Shown: in pieces, positions 11,985 through 24,558 of the stretch
Position numbering within the stretch: the stretch's first letter is position 1
How the letters are laid out: each line of letters opens with the position of its first letter
From: Hyperoodon ampullatus
Taxonomy: Eukaryota; Chordata; Mammalia; Artiodactyla; Ziphiidae
DNA: 64,000 nucleotides
NCBI GenBank assembly: GCA_949752795.1
Contig: CATKHW010000066.1
Location: forward strand, 62,001-126,000
Reading direction: 5' to 3'
Made by a program: the position numbers and the translations under genes
Notes under the pieces: generated by a model
Database searches by the model: none
Seen by the model: the letters and a program-made list of their open reading frames with translations, nothing else
Told to the model about the DNA's origin: nothing

Positions 11985-12956
11985 TTTCTTAATTGTTTTG
12001 GGTTCGTTATTGTAGGTCTTTTCCTTCATTGTGTTTCTTGCGTAGAGAAGTTCCTTTAGCATTTCTTGTAAAGCTGGTTTGGTGGTGCTGAACTCTCTCA
12101 GCTTTTGCTTGTCTGTACACGTTTTAATTTCTCCATCAAATCTGAATGAGATCCTTGCTGGGTAGAATAATCTTGTTTTCAGGTTTTTCTCCTTCATCAC
12201 TTTAAATATGTCCTGCCACTCCCTTCTGGCTTGTAGAGTTTCTGCTGAGAGATCAGCTGTTATCATGATGGGGATTCCCTTGTGTGTTATTTGTTGTTTT
12301 TGCCTTGCTGCTTTTAATATGATTTCTTTGTGTTTAATTTTTGACAGTTTGATTAATATGTGTCTTGGCGTATTTCTCCTTGGATTTATTCTGTATGGGA
12401 CTCTCTGTGCCTCCTGGACTTGATTAACTATTTCCTTTCCCATATTAGGGAAGTTTTCAACTATAATCTCTTCAAATACTTTCTCAGTCCCTTTCTTTTT
12501 CTCTTCTTCTTCTGGAACCCCTATAATTCGAATGTTGGTGTGTTTAATGTTGTCCTAGAGGTCTCTGAGACTGTCCTCTGTTCTTTTCATTCTTTTTTCT
12601 TTATTTTGCTCTGCAGCAGTTATTTCCACTATTTTATCTTCCACCTCACTTATCCGTTCTTCTGCCTCAGTTATTCTGCTATTGATCCCATCTAGAGTAT
12701 TTTTCATTTCATTTATTGTGTTTTTAATCGATGCTTGATTCATCTTTAGTTCTTCAAGGTCCTTGTTAACTGTTTCTTGCATTTTGTCTATTCTATTTCC
12801 AAGATTTTGGATCTGGGAAATAGAATCTTGGATCATCTTTACTGTCATTATTCTGAATTCTTTTTCAGGTAGACTGCCTATTACCTCTTCATTTGTTAGG
12901 TCTGGTAGGTTTTTATCTTGCTCCTTCACCTGCTGTGTATTTTTCTGTCTTCTCAT
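11985..12956 (-). pseudogene. Inner L1 ORF1 (RNA-binding chaperone), one nonsense codon
   Basis: L1 ORF1p is a trimeric coiled-coil RNA-binding protein that packages L1 RNA. Start is the ATG at 12954-12956 (MRRQKNTQQVKEQ). The N-terminal half is a heptad-rich coiled coil (about residues 50-125). The RRM and C-terminal domains follow, with the RRM-like IRIIGVPEEEEKK block and the ARREWQDIFKVMKEK block. A Trp codon has become TAG at 12555-12557 (LRDL-stop-DN). Past that stop the frame stays open through the ORF1 C-terminus and straight into ORF2, up to the stop at 11751. The ORF1 of the plus-strand L1 at 63505 is nearly identical over the shared part and has the Trp codon. Confidence 0.93.
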
Positions 12957-13923
12957 TTTGCTTATGTTACTGTGTTTGGGGTCTCCTTTTTGCAGGCTGC
13001 AGGTTCGTAGTTCCCGTTGTTTTTGGTGTCTGTCCCTAGTGACTAAGGTTTGTTTAGTGGGTTGTGTAGACTTCCTGGTGGAGGGGACTAGTTCCTGTGT
13101 TCTGGTGGATGAGGCTGGATCTTGTTTTTCTGGTGGACAGGTCCACGTCTGGTGGTGTGTTTTGGGGTGTCTGTGGACTTTTTATGATTTTAGGCAGCTT
13201 CTCTGCTAATGGGTGGCGTTGTGTTCCTGTCTTGCTAGTTGTTTGGCATAGGGTGTCCAGCACTGTAACTTGCTGGTGTTGAGATGGAGATCTCTGGAAG
13301 ATTTTCCCCGTTTGATATTATGTGGAGCTGGGAGGTCTCTTGTGGACCAGTGTCCTGAAGTTGGCTCTCCCACCTCAGAGGCACAGCACTGACTCCTGGC
13401 TCCTCAATTTGGGATGATTTGTTGTCTATTCATGTATTCCTCAGATGCAGGGTACATCAAGTTGATTTTGGAGCTTTAATCTGCTGCTTCTGAGGCTGCT
13501 GGGAGAGATTTCCCTTTCTCTTCTTTGTTTCCACAGCTCCCGGGTCTCAGCTTTGTATTTGGCCCCTCCTCTGCGTGTAGGTCGCCGGAGGGCATCTGTT
13601 TTTCGCTCAGACAGGACCGGGTTAAAGGAGCAGCCTCTTCGGGGACTCTGGCTCACTCAGGCCGTGGGGGAGGGAGGGGCACGGAGTGCGGGGCGAGCCT
13701 GCAGCGGCAGAGGCTGGCGTGCCGTTGCACCAGCGCGAGGCGCGCCATACCTTCTCCCAGGGAAGCCGTCTCTGGATCCTGGCACCCCGGCAGTGACCGG
13801 CTGTATAGGCTCCCGGAAGGGTGGCATGGACAGTGACCTGCGCTCGCACACAAGTCTCTTGGCAGCGGCAGCAGCAGCCCCAGCTTCCCACGCCCGTCTC
13901 TGGGCTCCGTGCTTTCAGCCGCC
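12957..13923 (-). promoter_or_regulatory. Inner L1 5' UTR, 5'-truncated promoter region
   Basis: A 967-bp segment, GC- and CpG-rich in its distal half (13540-13920), homologous to 61510-62072 plus 63036-63504 of the plus-strand L1. It lacks the upstream ~670 bases including the YY1-like start motif, so it probably kept little promoter strength. It also lacks the polypyrimidine block. Open frames seen here on either strand follow the CpG-rich composition and have no recognisable domain. Confidence 0.8.
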
Positions 13924-13935
13924 ACAATGTTGATT

Positions 13936-16339
13936 CTTGTAATCCAAGAATATGGTATATCTCTCCATCTGTTTGTGTCATCTTAAATATCTTTCATCAG
14001 TGTCTTATAGTTTTCTGAGTATAGTTCTTTTACATCCTTAAGTAGGTTTATTCCTAGGTATTTTATTGTTTTTTGTTGCGATGGTGAATGGGATCATTTC
14101 CTTAATTTCTCTTTTGGATCTTTCATTGTTAGTGTATAGGAATGCCAGAGATTTCTGTACATTAATTTTGTATCCTGCAACTTTACCAAATTCATTGATT
14201 AGCTCTAGTAGTTTTCTGGTGGCATCTTGAGGATTTTCTATGTATAGTATCATGTCATCTGAAAACAGTGATAGTTTTACTTCTCCTTTTCTAATTTGTA
14301 TTCCTTTTATTTCTTTTTCTTCTCTGATTGCTGTGGCTAGAACTTCCAGATGTATTTTGAATAATAGTTTTGAGAATGGATATCCTTGTGTTGTTCCTAT
14401 CATAGAGGAAATGCTTTCTGTTTTTCACCATTGAGAGTGATGTTTGCTGTGGGTTTGTCATATAAGGCCTTTATTATGTTGAGGTAGGTTCCCACTATGC
14501 CCACTTTCTGTAGAGTTTTTATCATAAATGGGTGTTGAATTTTGTCAAAAGGTTTTTCTGTATCTATTGACATGATCATATGGTTTTTTATTCTTCAGTT
14601 TGTTAATATGGTGTATCAGATTGATTGATTTGCATATTTTGAAGAATCCTTGCATCCCTGAGATAAATACCACTTGATCATGGTGTATGATTCTTTGCTC
14701 TGTTGTTGGATTCTGTTTGCTAGTATTCTGTTGAGGATTTTTCATCTATATTCATCAGTGATATTGGAATGTAACTTTCTTTTTTTCTAGTATCTCTGTC
14801 TGGTTTTGGTATCAGGGTGATGCTGGCTTCATAGAATGAGTTTGGGATTGTTCCTTCCTCTGCAGTTTTTGGAATAGTTTGAGAAGCATGGGTGTTAGTT
14901 CTTCTCTAAATGTTTGATAGAATTCACATGTGAAGTCAGCTGGTCCTGGACTTTTGTTTGTTGGAAGATTTCTAATCACCGTTTCAATTTCATTACTTCT
15001 GATTGCTCTGTTCATATTTTCTATTTCTTCCTGGTTCACTCTTTGAAGGTTATACCTTTCTAAGAATTTGTCCATTCCTTCCAGGTTGTCCAATTCATTG
15101 GCATAGTGTTGCTTGTAATAGTCTCTTAGGATGCTTTGTATTTCTGTGGTGTCTGTTGTAACTTCTTCTTTTTCATTTCTAATTTTATTGATTTGAGTCC
15201 TCTCCCTAATTTTCCTGATGATCTGGCTAAAGGTTTATCCATTTTGTTTATCTTCTCAAAGAACCAGCTTTTAGTTTTATTGATCTTTGCTATTGTTTTC
15301 TTTGTTTCTATTTCATTTATTTCTGCTCTGATCTTTATGATTTCTTTCCTTCTACTAATTTGGGGTTTTGTTAGTTCTTCTTTCTCTAGTTCCTTTAGTT
15401 GTAATGTTAGATTGTTTATTTGAGATTTTTCTTGTTTCTTGAGGTAGGATTGTATTACTATAAACTTCCCTCTTAGAACTGCTTTTGCTGCATCCCATAG
15501 GTTTGGATCCTCATGTTTTCGTTGTCATTTGTCTCTAAGTATTTTTTGATTTACTCTCTGATTTCATCAGTGATCTCCGGTTATTTAGTAACATATTGTT
15601 TAGCCTCCATGTGTTTGTGTTTTTACATTTTTCCCCCATAATTGATTTCTAATCTCATAGTGTTGTGGTCAGAAAAGATGCTTGATATAGTTTCAGTTTT
15701 CTCAGATTTACCAAGGCTTGATTTGTGACCCAAGATGTGATCTATCCTGGAGAATGTTCCATGTGCACTTGAGAAGAAAGTGTAATCTGCTCTTTTCAGG
15801 TGGAATGTCCTATAAATATTGGTTAAATCTGTCTTGTCTTTTGTGTCATTTAAAGCTTGTGTTTCCTTATTAATTTTCTGAATGCATGATCTTCCAGTTG
15901 GTGTAAGTGACATCTTAAAATACCCCAATACTGTTGATTTCCTCTTTTGTAGCTGTTAGCAGTTGCCTTATGTATTGAGGTGCTCCCTTGTTGGGTGCAT
16001 ATATATTTAGAATTGTTATATCTTCTTTTTGGATTGATCCCTTGATTATTATGTAGTGTCCTTACTTGTCTGTTGTAACATTCTTTATTTTAAAGTGTAT
16101 GTTATCTGATATGAGTATTGCTACTCCAGCTTTCTTTTGATTTCCATTTGCATGGAATATCTTTTTCTATCCCCTCACTTTCAATCTGTATTTGTCCCTA
16201 GGTCTGAAGTGGATCTCTTCTAGACAGCATATATATGGGTCTTGTTTTTGTATCCTTTCAGCAAGCTATGTCTTTTGGTTGGAGCATTTAATCCATTCAC
16301 ATTTAAGATGATTATCAATATGTATGTTCCTATTACCAT
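13936..16339 (-). pseudogene. Outer L1 ORF2 (N-terminal and RT part), broken
   Basis: Starts at the ATG at 16337-16339. An endonuclease-domain piece with SDHNTMRLEINY lies in 15623-15928. Reverse-transcriptase pieces lie at 14812-15093, 14545-14745 and 14038-14403; the last carries the catalytic box as [10 protein letters not shown], keeping both Asp residues but with Ala changed to Ser. Many frameshifts and stops break it. The C-terminal remainder is at 6617-7963, displaced by the inner L1. Confidence 0.88.
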
Positions 16340-16389
16340 TTTCTTAATTGTTATTGGTTTGTTTTTGTAGGTCCTTTTTCTTCTCCTGT

Positions 16390-17304
16390 GTTTCCCACTT
16401 AGAGAAGTTCCTTTAGCATTTTTTGTAGAGCTGGTTTGGTGGTACTGAATTCTCTTAAGTTTTGTTTGTCTGTAAAGCTTTTGATTTCTCTGTTAAATGT
16501 GAATGAGATCCTTGCTGGGTAGAGTAATCTTTGTTGTAGTTTCTTCCCTTTCATCACTTTAAATATATCGTGCCACTCCCTTCTGGCTTGTAGAGTTTCT
16601 GCTGAGAAATCAGCTGTTAACCTTATGGGAGTTCCCTTGTATGTTATTTGTCATTTCTCCCTTGTTGCTTTTAATAATTTTTCTTTGTCTTTATTTTCTG
16701 TCAATTTGATTACTGTGTGTCTCAGCGTGTTTCTCTTGGGTTTATCCTGCTTGGGACTCTCTGCACTTCCTGGACTTGGGTGACTATTTCCTTTCCCATG
16801 TTAGGGAACTTTTTGATTATAATCTCTTCAAATATTTTTTCTGGTCCTTTCTCTCTCTTTTCTCCTTCTGGGACCCTTATAACGTGAATGTTGGTATGTG
16901 TAATGTTGTCCCAGGGTTCTCTTAGGCTGTCTTCATTTCTTTTCATTCTTTTTTCTTTATTCTGTTCTGTGGCATTCAATTCCACCATTCTGTCTTGCAG
17001 GTCACTTTTCCATTCTTTGCCCTTTGTTATTCTGCTATGGATTCCTTCTAGTGTATTTTTCATTTCAGTTACTGTATTGTTCATCTCTGTTTGTTTGTTC
17101 TTTAATTCTTCTAAGTCTTTGTTAAACATTTCTTGCATCTTCTTGATCTTTGCCACCATTCTGTTTTTCCGAGGTCCTGGATCATCTTCACTATCATTAT
17201 TCTGAATTTTTTTCTGGAAAGTTTCCTATCTCTACTTCCTTTAATTGTTCTTCTGGGGTTTTATCTTGTTCCTTCATCTGGTGCATAGCCCTCTGCCTTT
17301 TCAT
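16390..17304 (-). pseudogene. Outer L1 ORF1, broken
   Basis: Start codon at 17302-17304 (MKRQRAMHQMKEQDK). A coiled-coil and RRM-like piece spans 16722-17159 (contains IRVPEGEKREK-like RRM residues). The C-terminal part around 16390-16720 is recognisable but out of frame. Compared with the inner L1, the ORF1 end near 16375-16400 carries two extra bases, and ORF1 and ORF2 are not in one frame here. Confidence 0.8.
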
Positions 17305-17389
17305 TTTTTCTGTCTTTCTGTGAATGTGGTTTTCATTCCCCAGGCTGCAGAATTGTACTTCTTCTTGCTTCTGCTGTCTATGCTTTGAC

Positions 17390-17399
17390 ATGCTCTTTT
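17390..17399 (-). repeat. Target-site duplication of the outer L1, right copy
   Basis: ATGCTCTTTT, matching 6369-6378. Confidence 0.75.
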
Positions 17400-18435
17400 G
17401 ATTCTAGCAGACATTTGTCTGACACCAGAATTCCCATCAGCACTCACAGAGAAAAGAAAAAGTCTCTCTGTGAATTCCATTTAGATTGCCAGCGAAACTA
17501 ATCATGCTGTTACCCATTTTTAATATGCTTAATTTATCCTATTAAATTTTAACAGGATGTGCATATTTATAATGCTACCGTGTCATACACAGAAATACCT
17601 ACAAAACAAGTCTTTAAATAATATTAGTGCCCTGTTATATTTGAAAGTAAAAATGAAAAGAATAAAATTTTGATGATATATCATTCAGAAACAGCAGGTA
17701 TTGATAAACATAAATCTTCATTTTAATTTAGGCATGGGTTTGTTTCTAATTAGCAGGTTTTATGGATTTTGGAAAGTAAAACAAAAACAAAACAAAGTGG
17801 AATCAATATTTATATACTCAGAAAATTTGTATTGTTTCCTTAAAAAAAGAAATAGCCTATAAATTGTGTTAAGACCGTGAAAGTATTTTCATGGATTTTG
17901 TTGACCTCAGTAACTGTAGGCCAGGAAAATGTATTTTGAGAGGACCATCCTCATCATTTGTATTTTGGCCATTTAAGCCAGCGGTAGTAGTAGATTTCAT
18001 TATTTACAGTCACTTACTCTCACATTTAATTACTTATTGTCTTTTGTAATTACCTAAGAGTTTCATTGTTTACTCACATTCTTGGCAGGGTTCTAAAGTC
18101 TGAGTGTAGTTGTATGTCTTTGAAAAAATGCAGGCAATAATCCATCCCATAATTGCTTAATCAAGCTTGGAATCACACTCCGTGTTCAGGAACTATTTGT
18201 AAATTGGACTTGAAAATTGGCTATAATTGTCATCTCAAAATTTTAGGAGAGTATTCCTCAACCTGAACCAGAATTTTCAAGAATTTCACGAGATAAAAAT
18301 GGAATCCCTGAATATGCATCTTTACATTGCACCTCAGGAAAACGTTCTTTCTCGCTAAAGTTCACGAATTTTATTACAGGATTTTATAATGTTAGGTGAG
18401 CCACCTATATCAGGATGCTGAGAGTTATTTCACAT
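17400..18435. other. Unique AT-rich DNA, nothing recognised
   Basis: No repeat family or coding frame was recognised. Low CpG and AT-rich. Confidence 0.45.
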
Positions 18436-18439
18436 TCTG

Positions 18440-18818
18440 CTGTCTCCTATCATAACCCTAAATCCAATCAGTACTAAATCCAGTGAGTTCTGCTTGCTTC
18501 ATAATTATTTACCTCGCTTCTTTCTTTTTCATTTATTGCCATTGCCATAATCCAGACTCTACTGATATTTACTTGGATTCTATAATAATGATCCCATTGG
18601 TCTTTGTTCCTCTCATCTAAATGTTCTATTAAACTGCTTTCCACATAGGGCCGTTAGTGATCCTTCTAAGGGCAAATCAAACCTGACCCAAGATCAAGAC
18701 CCTGCAGGGACTCTCCCTAGTCTTCATGCTAATTCCAACCTTGTTTCAGTGCACAGAAAATCTGTCAAAATCTGGCCCTTACTTACATCTCCACCATTCT
18801 TATCCTCTCTGGGGTAAG
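18440..18818 (+). mobile_element. L2 LINE 3'-region fragment
   Basis: Blocks such as CATAATCCAGACTCTACTG, GTGATCCTTCTAAGGGC and CAAAATCTGGCCC follow the order of the mammalian L2 3' region read on the plus strand. It is strongly diverged, as expected of an ancient element. No open frame. Confidence 0.6.
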
Positions 18819-20120
18819 TAAATATTATTTAGAATTCAAATTTAGTTTTTCTATTTACTTTTTAGCCATAACTCTTTGCATTCTTTTATTTTACTTAATT
18901 TGTTTTATTTTAATGGTTGTTCTAGCAACTAAAATATATTTCCTTAAATTTTGGAAACCTACTTAAAGTTAATTTAGTACCACCTTATCTTAAATATAAA
19001 ATCCTTGAAAATGTATAGTTCCACTCATACACTCCCTGTTCTTTGCAGCATATTTGTTATATGCATTACAGCTACATATGCAATAAAAACCCACAATTCA
19101 ATGTCAGAATTGCCCTTTAATTAATTGTATGTTATTTAAAATAAATTAACAGAGAAAATAATCTTATACTTACACATATATTTACCATTTCAACACTTTT
19201 CATTTATTCCTGAAGATCTGAGTTTCCATCTTATATAATTTCCCTGAGAAACTTTCTGTATTATTTTGTGTAGGGCAGGCTTGCCACCATCTGGTTCTCT
19301 TAGTTTTATTTATGGCCTATCATAATTTGAAAGATATTTTCATTGTATAAAGAGATATACATTGACAATATATATTAATATATATGTTGGTGTGTGTATA
19401 TACATACATGTATATACATATATGCTTATATATCTATTTTCAACATTTTAAAGATATCTTTTCACTGTAAATTATACTTGAAATAAAACTGTATTGTTGT
19501 GTAAAAAATTTCTTCCCTATTCCCCTGATTGCTGTTTTGTAAAGAATTAGATAGAAAACCAAAAAAAGTTTAGGGAGATCTGCATGAATCTCAAATTTTG
19601 AGCATCAAATGATATTTACTTTAAGCTAATTATTTGATTAATTAGTATCAGAGGAGTGGTTTAGTAACAGTATGGTTCACACAGAGATAATGACAGAAAG
19701 CTTTATCTACATTTCTTTCCAACATAAAATCAATAATCTTTCTTAGTTACTCCCTTTGATGAGCTTCCTGGATTAAAATAATAATATTTACAAAATAAAA
19801 ACCAAAAAGATATTTTAAATGTGTTATCAGTGGCAGTAAAAGCCAAAATATTGTTGTTGCTTTCTATTAAATGCTCCATTAGCAAACAACCATTTTGAAT
19901 TTGAAATTGGTGTTTGCTTCATGAGTTAATTATGACATTTCTCCCATTTTAGATGCAAACTCAATTAGCTTGTTGCTAAAATCAAAAGGAATGGTGAGTT
20001 CCTTCAAATAATGTTAGTTGTTCCCTTTTACACATCCATTAAATGCATCACACTTAGGTGTGATACTCTCTATACTTTTTTATCAAAGTCCGTTTGGCTT
20101 TCAGAAATAAATAATGGAAA

Positions 20121-20163
<43 letters not shown>

Positions 20164-21904
20164 ATACTGTATCTATCCATCTATGTCTGTACCTATATCA
20201 TCTCTATCTACCTCACCATCTATCTAATCTCCACCTTCTTGCTGCTCCTGTTGGCTTTCATCCCTTGAATTTTTTTGTGACCTAGAAGGAAAGTGTTTTC
20301 TTTAGAATTTTAAAGACAATAGATATCATGCATGAAGTCTCTAAGAACACTTATTAATGAATATCTGCATTTGTTTTCTGGAAAATGCAAAAGAGAATTG
20401 TGCTTTTGAAAGCCTGGGGTCATCAACAAGAAAATTTTGGAATATTTTATAGATTTTTTTTTTTTCAAAACAAGATTTTCTGAAGAGTAAAGCTGAAGAG
20501 AGAACTGGGGAAGAAGAGCCTTGGGAAAAGTCAGTATAGGAATAGAAGCTTATAACTGAATTCATCAAGTTTTTCAAATGAAAACATACAGAAAAATCAG
20601 ATAAGAGCTCCAGTAAAATTTATTTCAACTTACAGAGTAAGGTATGTGTGTTTGTGGAGACAGTGTGTAGAGTTTAGTTAAAAGCATGTCTCTCTGTTCC
20701 AATAAGCATTGAATTGATCATTCTCATATTCATTTCACTGAATTCAGGAGATGAGGAAGTTTGTAATTAAGTTAGTTTTAATGTGAAAAAAAGTGATAAA
20801 ACATAATTTTAAATTACACTGTTACTTAAGCTGTCTGGTGAGGAGAAATGTTTCCTTTGAGATCATATAACAAAAGAAAAAATATGCTCTGGAATAAGCA
20901 TTCTTAGTTTTTGATACTGTAACATTTTCAAAAATTATTTATAGATATTAAATAGTTACTTCTGATCTCATATCACAGGTCAGAACTGTGAAGTAGGGAG
21001 CTTATAGAAAGTCCTTCTCTTTGCTAGTTTCATTTTAGCTTAATTGAACAAAAACAGAAGGATTAAATGATCTGTAGGGCAACATTAAAATACATAGTCC
21101 TGGGTATTAAAATGGAGCAGGGTCAAGGCAGATGGTCAGAGATGATTGCTACCCCTGATTAGACAGGATGATTTTGAACGTTTTAGATAGGGCTGTGGCT
21201 CTGGAATGCCAAAGTGTCATAGGCAAACTGTTTGCTTTAGTTGTTAAAAATAGAGCACTGTTTAAAATTTAGAGCTATTTATTTAAAAACCTCAAAAGGA
21301 CTGTTAAATCTGTGTGTAAGATGTTGTGTTTCCCATGAGCATGTCATCCAAGTAGAGCCTGCCAGTACAAAGCATCAAAGGAGAGTGTGTGTTGCCAAAT
21401 TAAATCATGGTGTCAAAATATGAAACCAACTTAACCTGTAATACTTGAGGAAAATAGTATGTAAAGTAGGACCCAGTGAAATCACCTGGACAAGATATTG
21501 TCTATAGAGTTGAGTGTACCTTATTCATAAAGATAACTCATCACTTGAAGTACCAAAATTTTATTTTGAGACTAAACTTACTAAACTGATTTAGTGGTGT
21601 TGAAATGCTGAAGTTAAGGTGAGATTTGCTCATAGCATTACTATAAGAATACAATTCTTATTACTGTAAGAATTGTTCATAGCATTACTTATAGCACTCA
21701 GATTTTGTCACAATTGGAGAGTTTGGAAGAATTCTTCACCCCCCATATTTTGTCATTTGTCTCTTTTGTAATCATTGTCCCCTTCCCACCACTTCCCATA
21801 GGTAAGAAGTGCACATCCTCATCCTTCGAAGCTAGGGCCTGTGAATTCTGACATCTTGAGTATGTTGCATGAAAAACAACAAACAAGATACTAAAGTAAC
21901 TCTA
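18819..21904. other. AT-rich DNA with microsatellites, no gene seen
   Basis: Contains an alternating TATA-rich patch (19366-19432) and the TG repeat listed separately. A local direct repeat of about 17 bases (near 21626-21642 and 21673-21689, differing at one base) flanks a small inverted repeat. No coding frame is credible. Confidence 0.4.
20124..20159. repeat. (TG)n microsatellite, about 17-18 units
   Basis: Uninterrupted TG dinucleotides. The open frame across it (a run of alternating Val-Cys) is an artefact of the repeat. Confidence 0.97.
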
Positions 21905-22060
21905 ATTTCATTAATAAACATTCATCAAGCACTCATACTTTCTCAAGTACTTTGATAAACCTCTCAGATAGGGAATGAATAAATGTTTTTTGCTTGAAGG
22001 AGCTCTGTGTCTGGCTCGGGAAACATGCTGTGCAAACAAATAAAATACAACCCAAAACAA
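21905..22060 (-). mobile_element. L2 LINE fragment (probable)
   Basis: The pattern AATAAACATTCATCAAGCACT followed by GGAATGAATAAATG and a GGAGCTCTGTG block matches the reverse complement of the L2 3' tail. Diverged and short. Confidence 0.5.
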
Positions 22061-24179
22061 ATAGAAGCAAGAGTGGGGTTCTGAAGCAGGATGGGGGTCA
22101 ACTGTTTGACTGGGCATGGGTGACTATTTTAGGGTCAACTCACTGGAAGACATTTTACCTGAGTTTGTACTTAAAACGAAAATGGAAAATTTCCAAGAAA
22201 GAAAGGAAAAAAGATGTTCCAAGATGAGGAATCTCCATAAGGAAAAAAATGCTCAATCGATCATAAGTATTAGACGGAAGAGAAAGGGATAGAAAAATCT
22301 AGGATGACACCAGTTTCAGACTTTGATATTGTGTGCATAATTGAGCAATAAGATAGGGAGAATTAGAGGAGGAAAAGTTATGGGAGGGAAGGGCAGAGAA
22401 GTGGGTAACATGATGAGATCCATTTAGGGATTAAACAAAGCAAAGAACATAGCTTGTATCATTCAGTTTCATGGCAAAAAACAGATGGCATACTCAAATT
22501 TGGGTAATTTGTGGCCAATGCATGATAAAGGAACAACTTATACAGGGGTGGGTAGGTTGTACATAAGCTACAAGCAACAGTGAAGTACAAAGTGGATCCT
22601 AACAGCAGGTCATGGTCACCACCCCTATGGGTAAAGGTGGGCAGCAATTATCTGAACACGGAGACAGATCTTTGTGGAGAAAATCATCTGAAAGATTCTA
22701 TGATCTTTGCTCAAAGGATGATCAAGCTTTGATCAAGCTTTCCCAGGCAGCCCTGCAGGAAGGAACCTGGGGAAACAAATACATTGGCCTTATTTCTTTT
22801 CTCTCTTTTCTATCTATTATTAGCATTTTCCATTGGTCAAACCCAAACAGAAACCAGAAGCCAAGGAGTCACTGATATTTTCATATTGTTCAACTACCTT
22901 AGACACAGAATAGGGAAAAAAAATGGTTAGTGTTTATTTGGAGAGACCAACAGATTTCCAGTACATGGGTCAACTTATACCTTCAAGATTTGCTGTCTAA
23001 AGTGGTTGAAAATAAATACTGACCATTTCCCAAGCAACTACTTTTCTCATAAAATAAATTTCTTTTGCTATTTAATAATACTAGCAATAGGATATATATA
23101 TATATATATCTTCATAAGTTATAAAAGTCATATATATATATGTGTTTTGTTCACATACACAAACCAGCTCCCTGAAATTCCCCTTGTGTCTCTTGAGCCC
23201 ATGTAGGGTCAATTTATTTTCTTCCAGTGAAATATTTGTTAGATCTGTTCCATCTGTTCCAAGCTGCAAACACTCCATTAGCTATAAACACTCCATTTAG
23301 TGTGACCTAGGTAAAATGTAATTACTATTGACTAGGTTCTAATTTTCCAAGGAATATTAAAAGTAATATGTCGAGAAAAATTATGAAATTATCTTTTTTA
23401 GGAACAGTCCCAGATATCAATACAATACACAGAGGGCAGTTTGCCTGCTATAAATGCCAAGTGTATGAAAATTGTTTTCAAATATTGTCAGTTCTCAAGT
23501 GCCATAAGCATCTCTGTGACTTATGATGCTATGTAGAGAAGAAGCAATCATTTGTCAGAATTTCTAGTGTAGAGAACTTTTACTATGAAAATACGGTTTC
23601 ACAAGATAACTGTAGGAACAAATATTAGAAATTTCTATCGACATGATATTTATGGATCACTGAAGCACTTTGCCATTTCTTGAAACTATAGTATGTTAAT
23701 TGTGTGAATTATTCTTTTTGGTACTACTCAGTAAAGTTTAAAAAGGCTATAAAAGGCAAAAGAAATATGCTTTTGACAGAATGAACCACTTTTGAGAAAC
23801 TTATATTTCTTATAAATACTTGCTAAAAATGGCAAGTCATTTCCGAAGGGCTAAGAATGACATAAGATGATGTTCAGTTACTCCATAGTAATGTTAATAA
23901 ATTATGCTGGAGCTTTAAAGTATAGGGTTGATGGGCCTGAGGGCACTGTGTCAGGAGGGAGTTGGGAAGGAAACTTACTTAACTAAATAGTGAAGGTTAA
24001 AATCTTGAGTTATTACAGATTCGTTGAATACCCAAACTGTTCTGTTCCTTTTGGATAGGATATTCGTGACAATTATATTTTGAAAGGAATTACTAGATTT
24101 TTTGATATCACAGAAAAATCTCAAGAAATAAATCCCATAATTTTTAAAATTGTATAATAAACAATATGGTATAATAAGA
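22061..24179. other. Unique AT-rich DNA with short tandem duplications
   Basis: No gene seen. An 11-bp tandem duplication (GATCAAGCTTT twice) lies near 22719-22741. A near-perfect duplication of about 18 bases (AAACACTCCATTA/T) lies near 23269-23300. A TATA run occurs at 23092-23110. Confidence 0.4.
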
Positions 24180-24300
24180 GATGTGTTGAACTGAAATTCA
24201 AAAGAGTTTAAATTCTGATTCTTAAGCCACGAAGGACTGTGACTTTGGAAAAGTCATATAATCTCTCTGGACTGCATTGCTGATGTATAAATTATTCTGG
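24180..24300 (+). mobile_element. MIR SINE fragment (probable)
   Basis: ATTCTGATTCTTAAGCCACG, then GACTGTGACTTTGGAAAAG and ATCTCTCTGGACTGC, follow the MIR core order. Diverged. Confidence 0.55.
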
Positions 24301-24558
24301 GTGGACATTCTTTTAAAAATTATATCATCACTTTTACTTTTAATATTGATTAATATTAACTTTACAACTTGGTCCTGAAAAAGACCAGTTCATTCATAAA
24401 AGTTGTAAAAAAAAAAAAAATACCCAAAGGATGATGCAGTCCTTGTTTTTAGTCTTTCTTTTATTACACTTATGATTAGCTAGAAAGTATTTCATAGTAA
24501 AGGCTCTAAGTGAATTTCAACTTTTAACGAGCAGATTACACAATTTTTAAAAAATAAA

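Larger units (their letters stand above)
7976..13923 (-). mobile_element. Inner (younger) L1, near full length, inserted in the outer L1
   Basis: A 5.95-kb L1 on the minus strand. Its A-tail appears as a T-run at 7976-7994, its 5' end lies at 13923, and the exact 12-bp duplication ACAATGTTGATT flanks it (7964-7975 and 13924-13935). Order from right to left: 5' UTR 12957-13923, ORF1 11985-12956, ORF2 8172-11984, short 3' UTR 7995-8171. Relative to the plus-strand L1 at 60838 it lacks the first ~670 bases of the 5' UTR and an internal ~960-bp block. It is inactive because of stops and frameshifts in both ORFs. Confidence 0.95.
13924..17389 (-). mobile_element. Outer (older) L1, 5' segment
   Basis: Continuation of the L1 interrupted at 7975. 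It starts with the second copy of the 12-bp duplication (13924-13935) and continues ORF2, the junction and ORF1. It ends about 85 bp upstream of the ORF1 start, where target-site copy ATGCTCTTTT (17390-17399) begins. It is more diverged than the inner copy, as expected from the nesting order. Confidence 0.92.

Noticed and set aside
13525..13981. Several overlapping 90-126-codon frames on both strands
   Set aside because: GC-rich 5' UTR of the inner L1; open by composition.
20011..20268. 85-codon frame with a Val-Cys run
   Set aside because: Produced by the (TG)n microsatellite.
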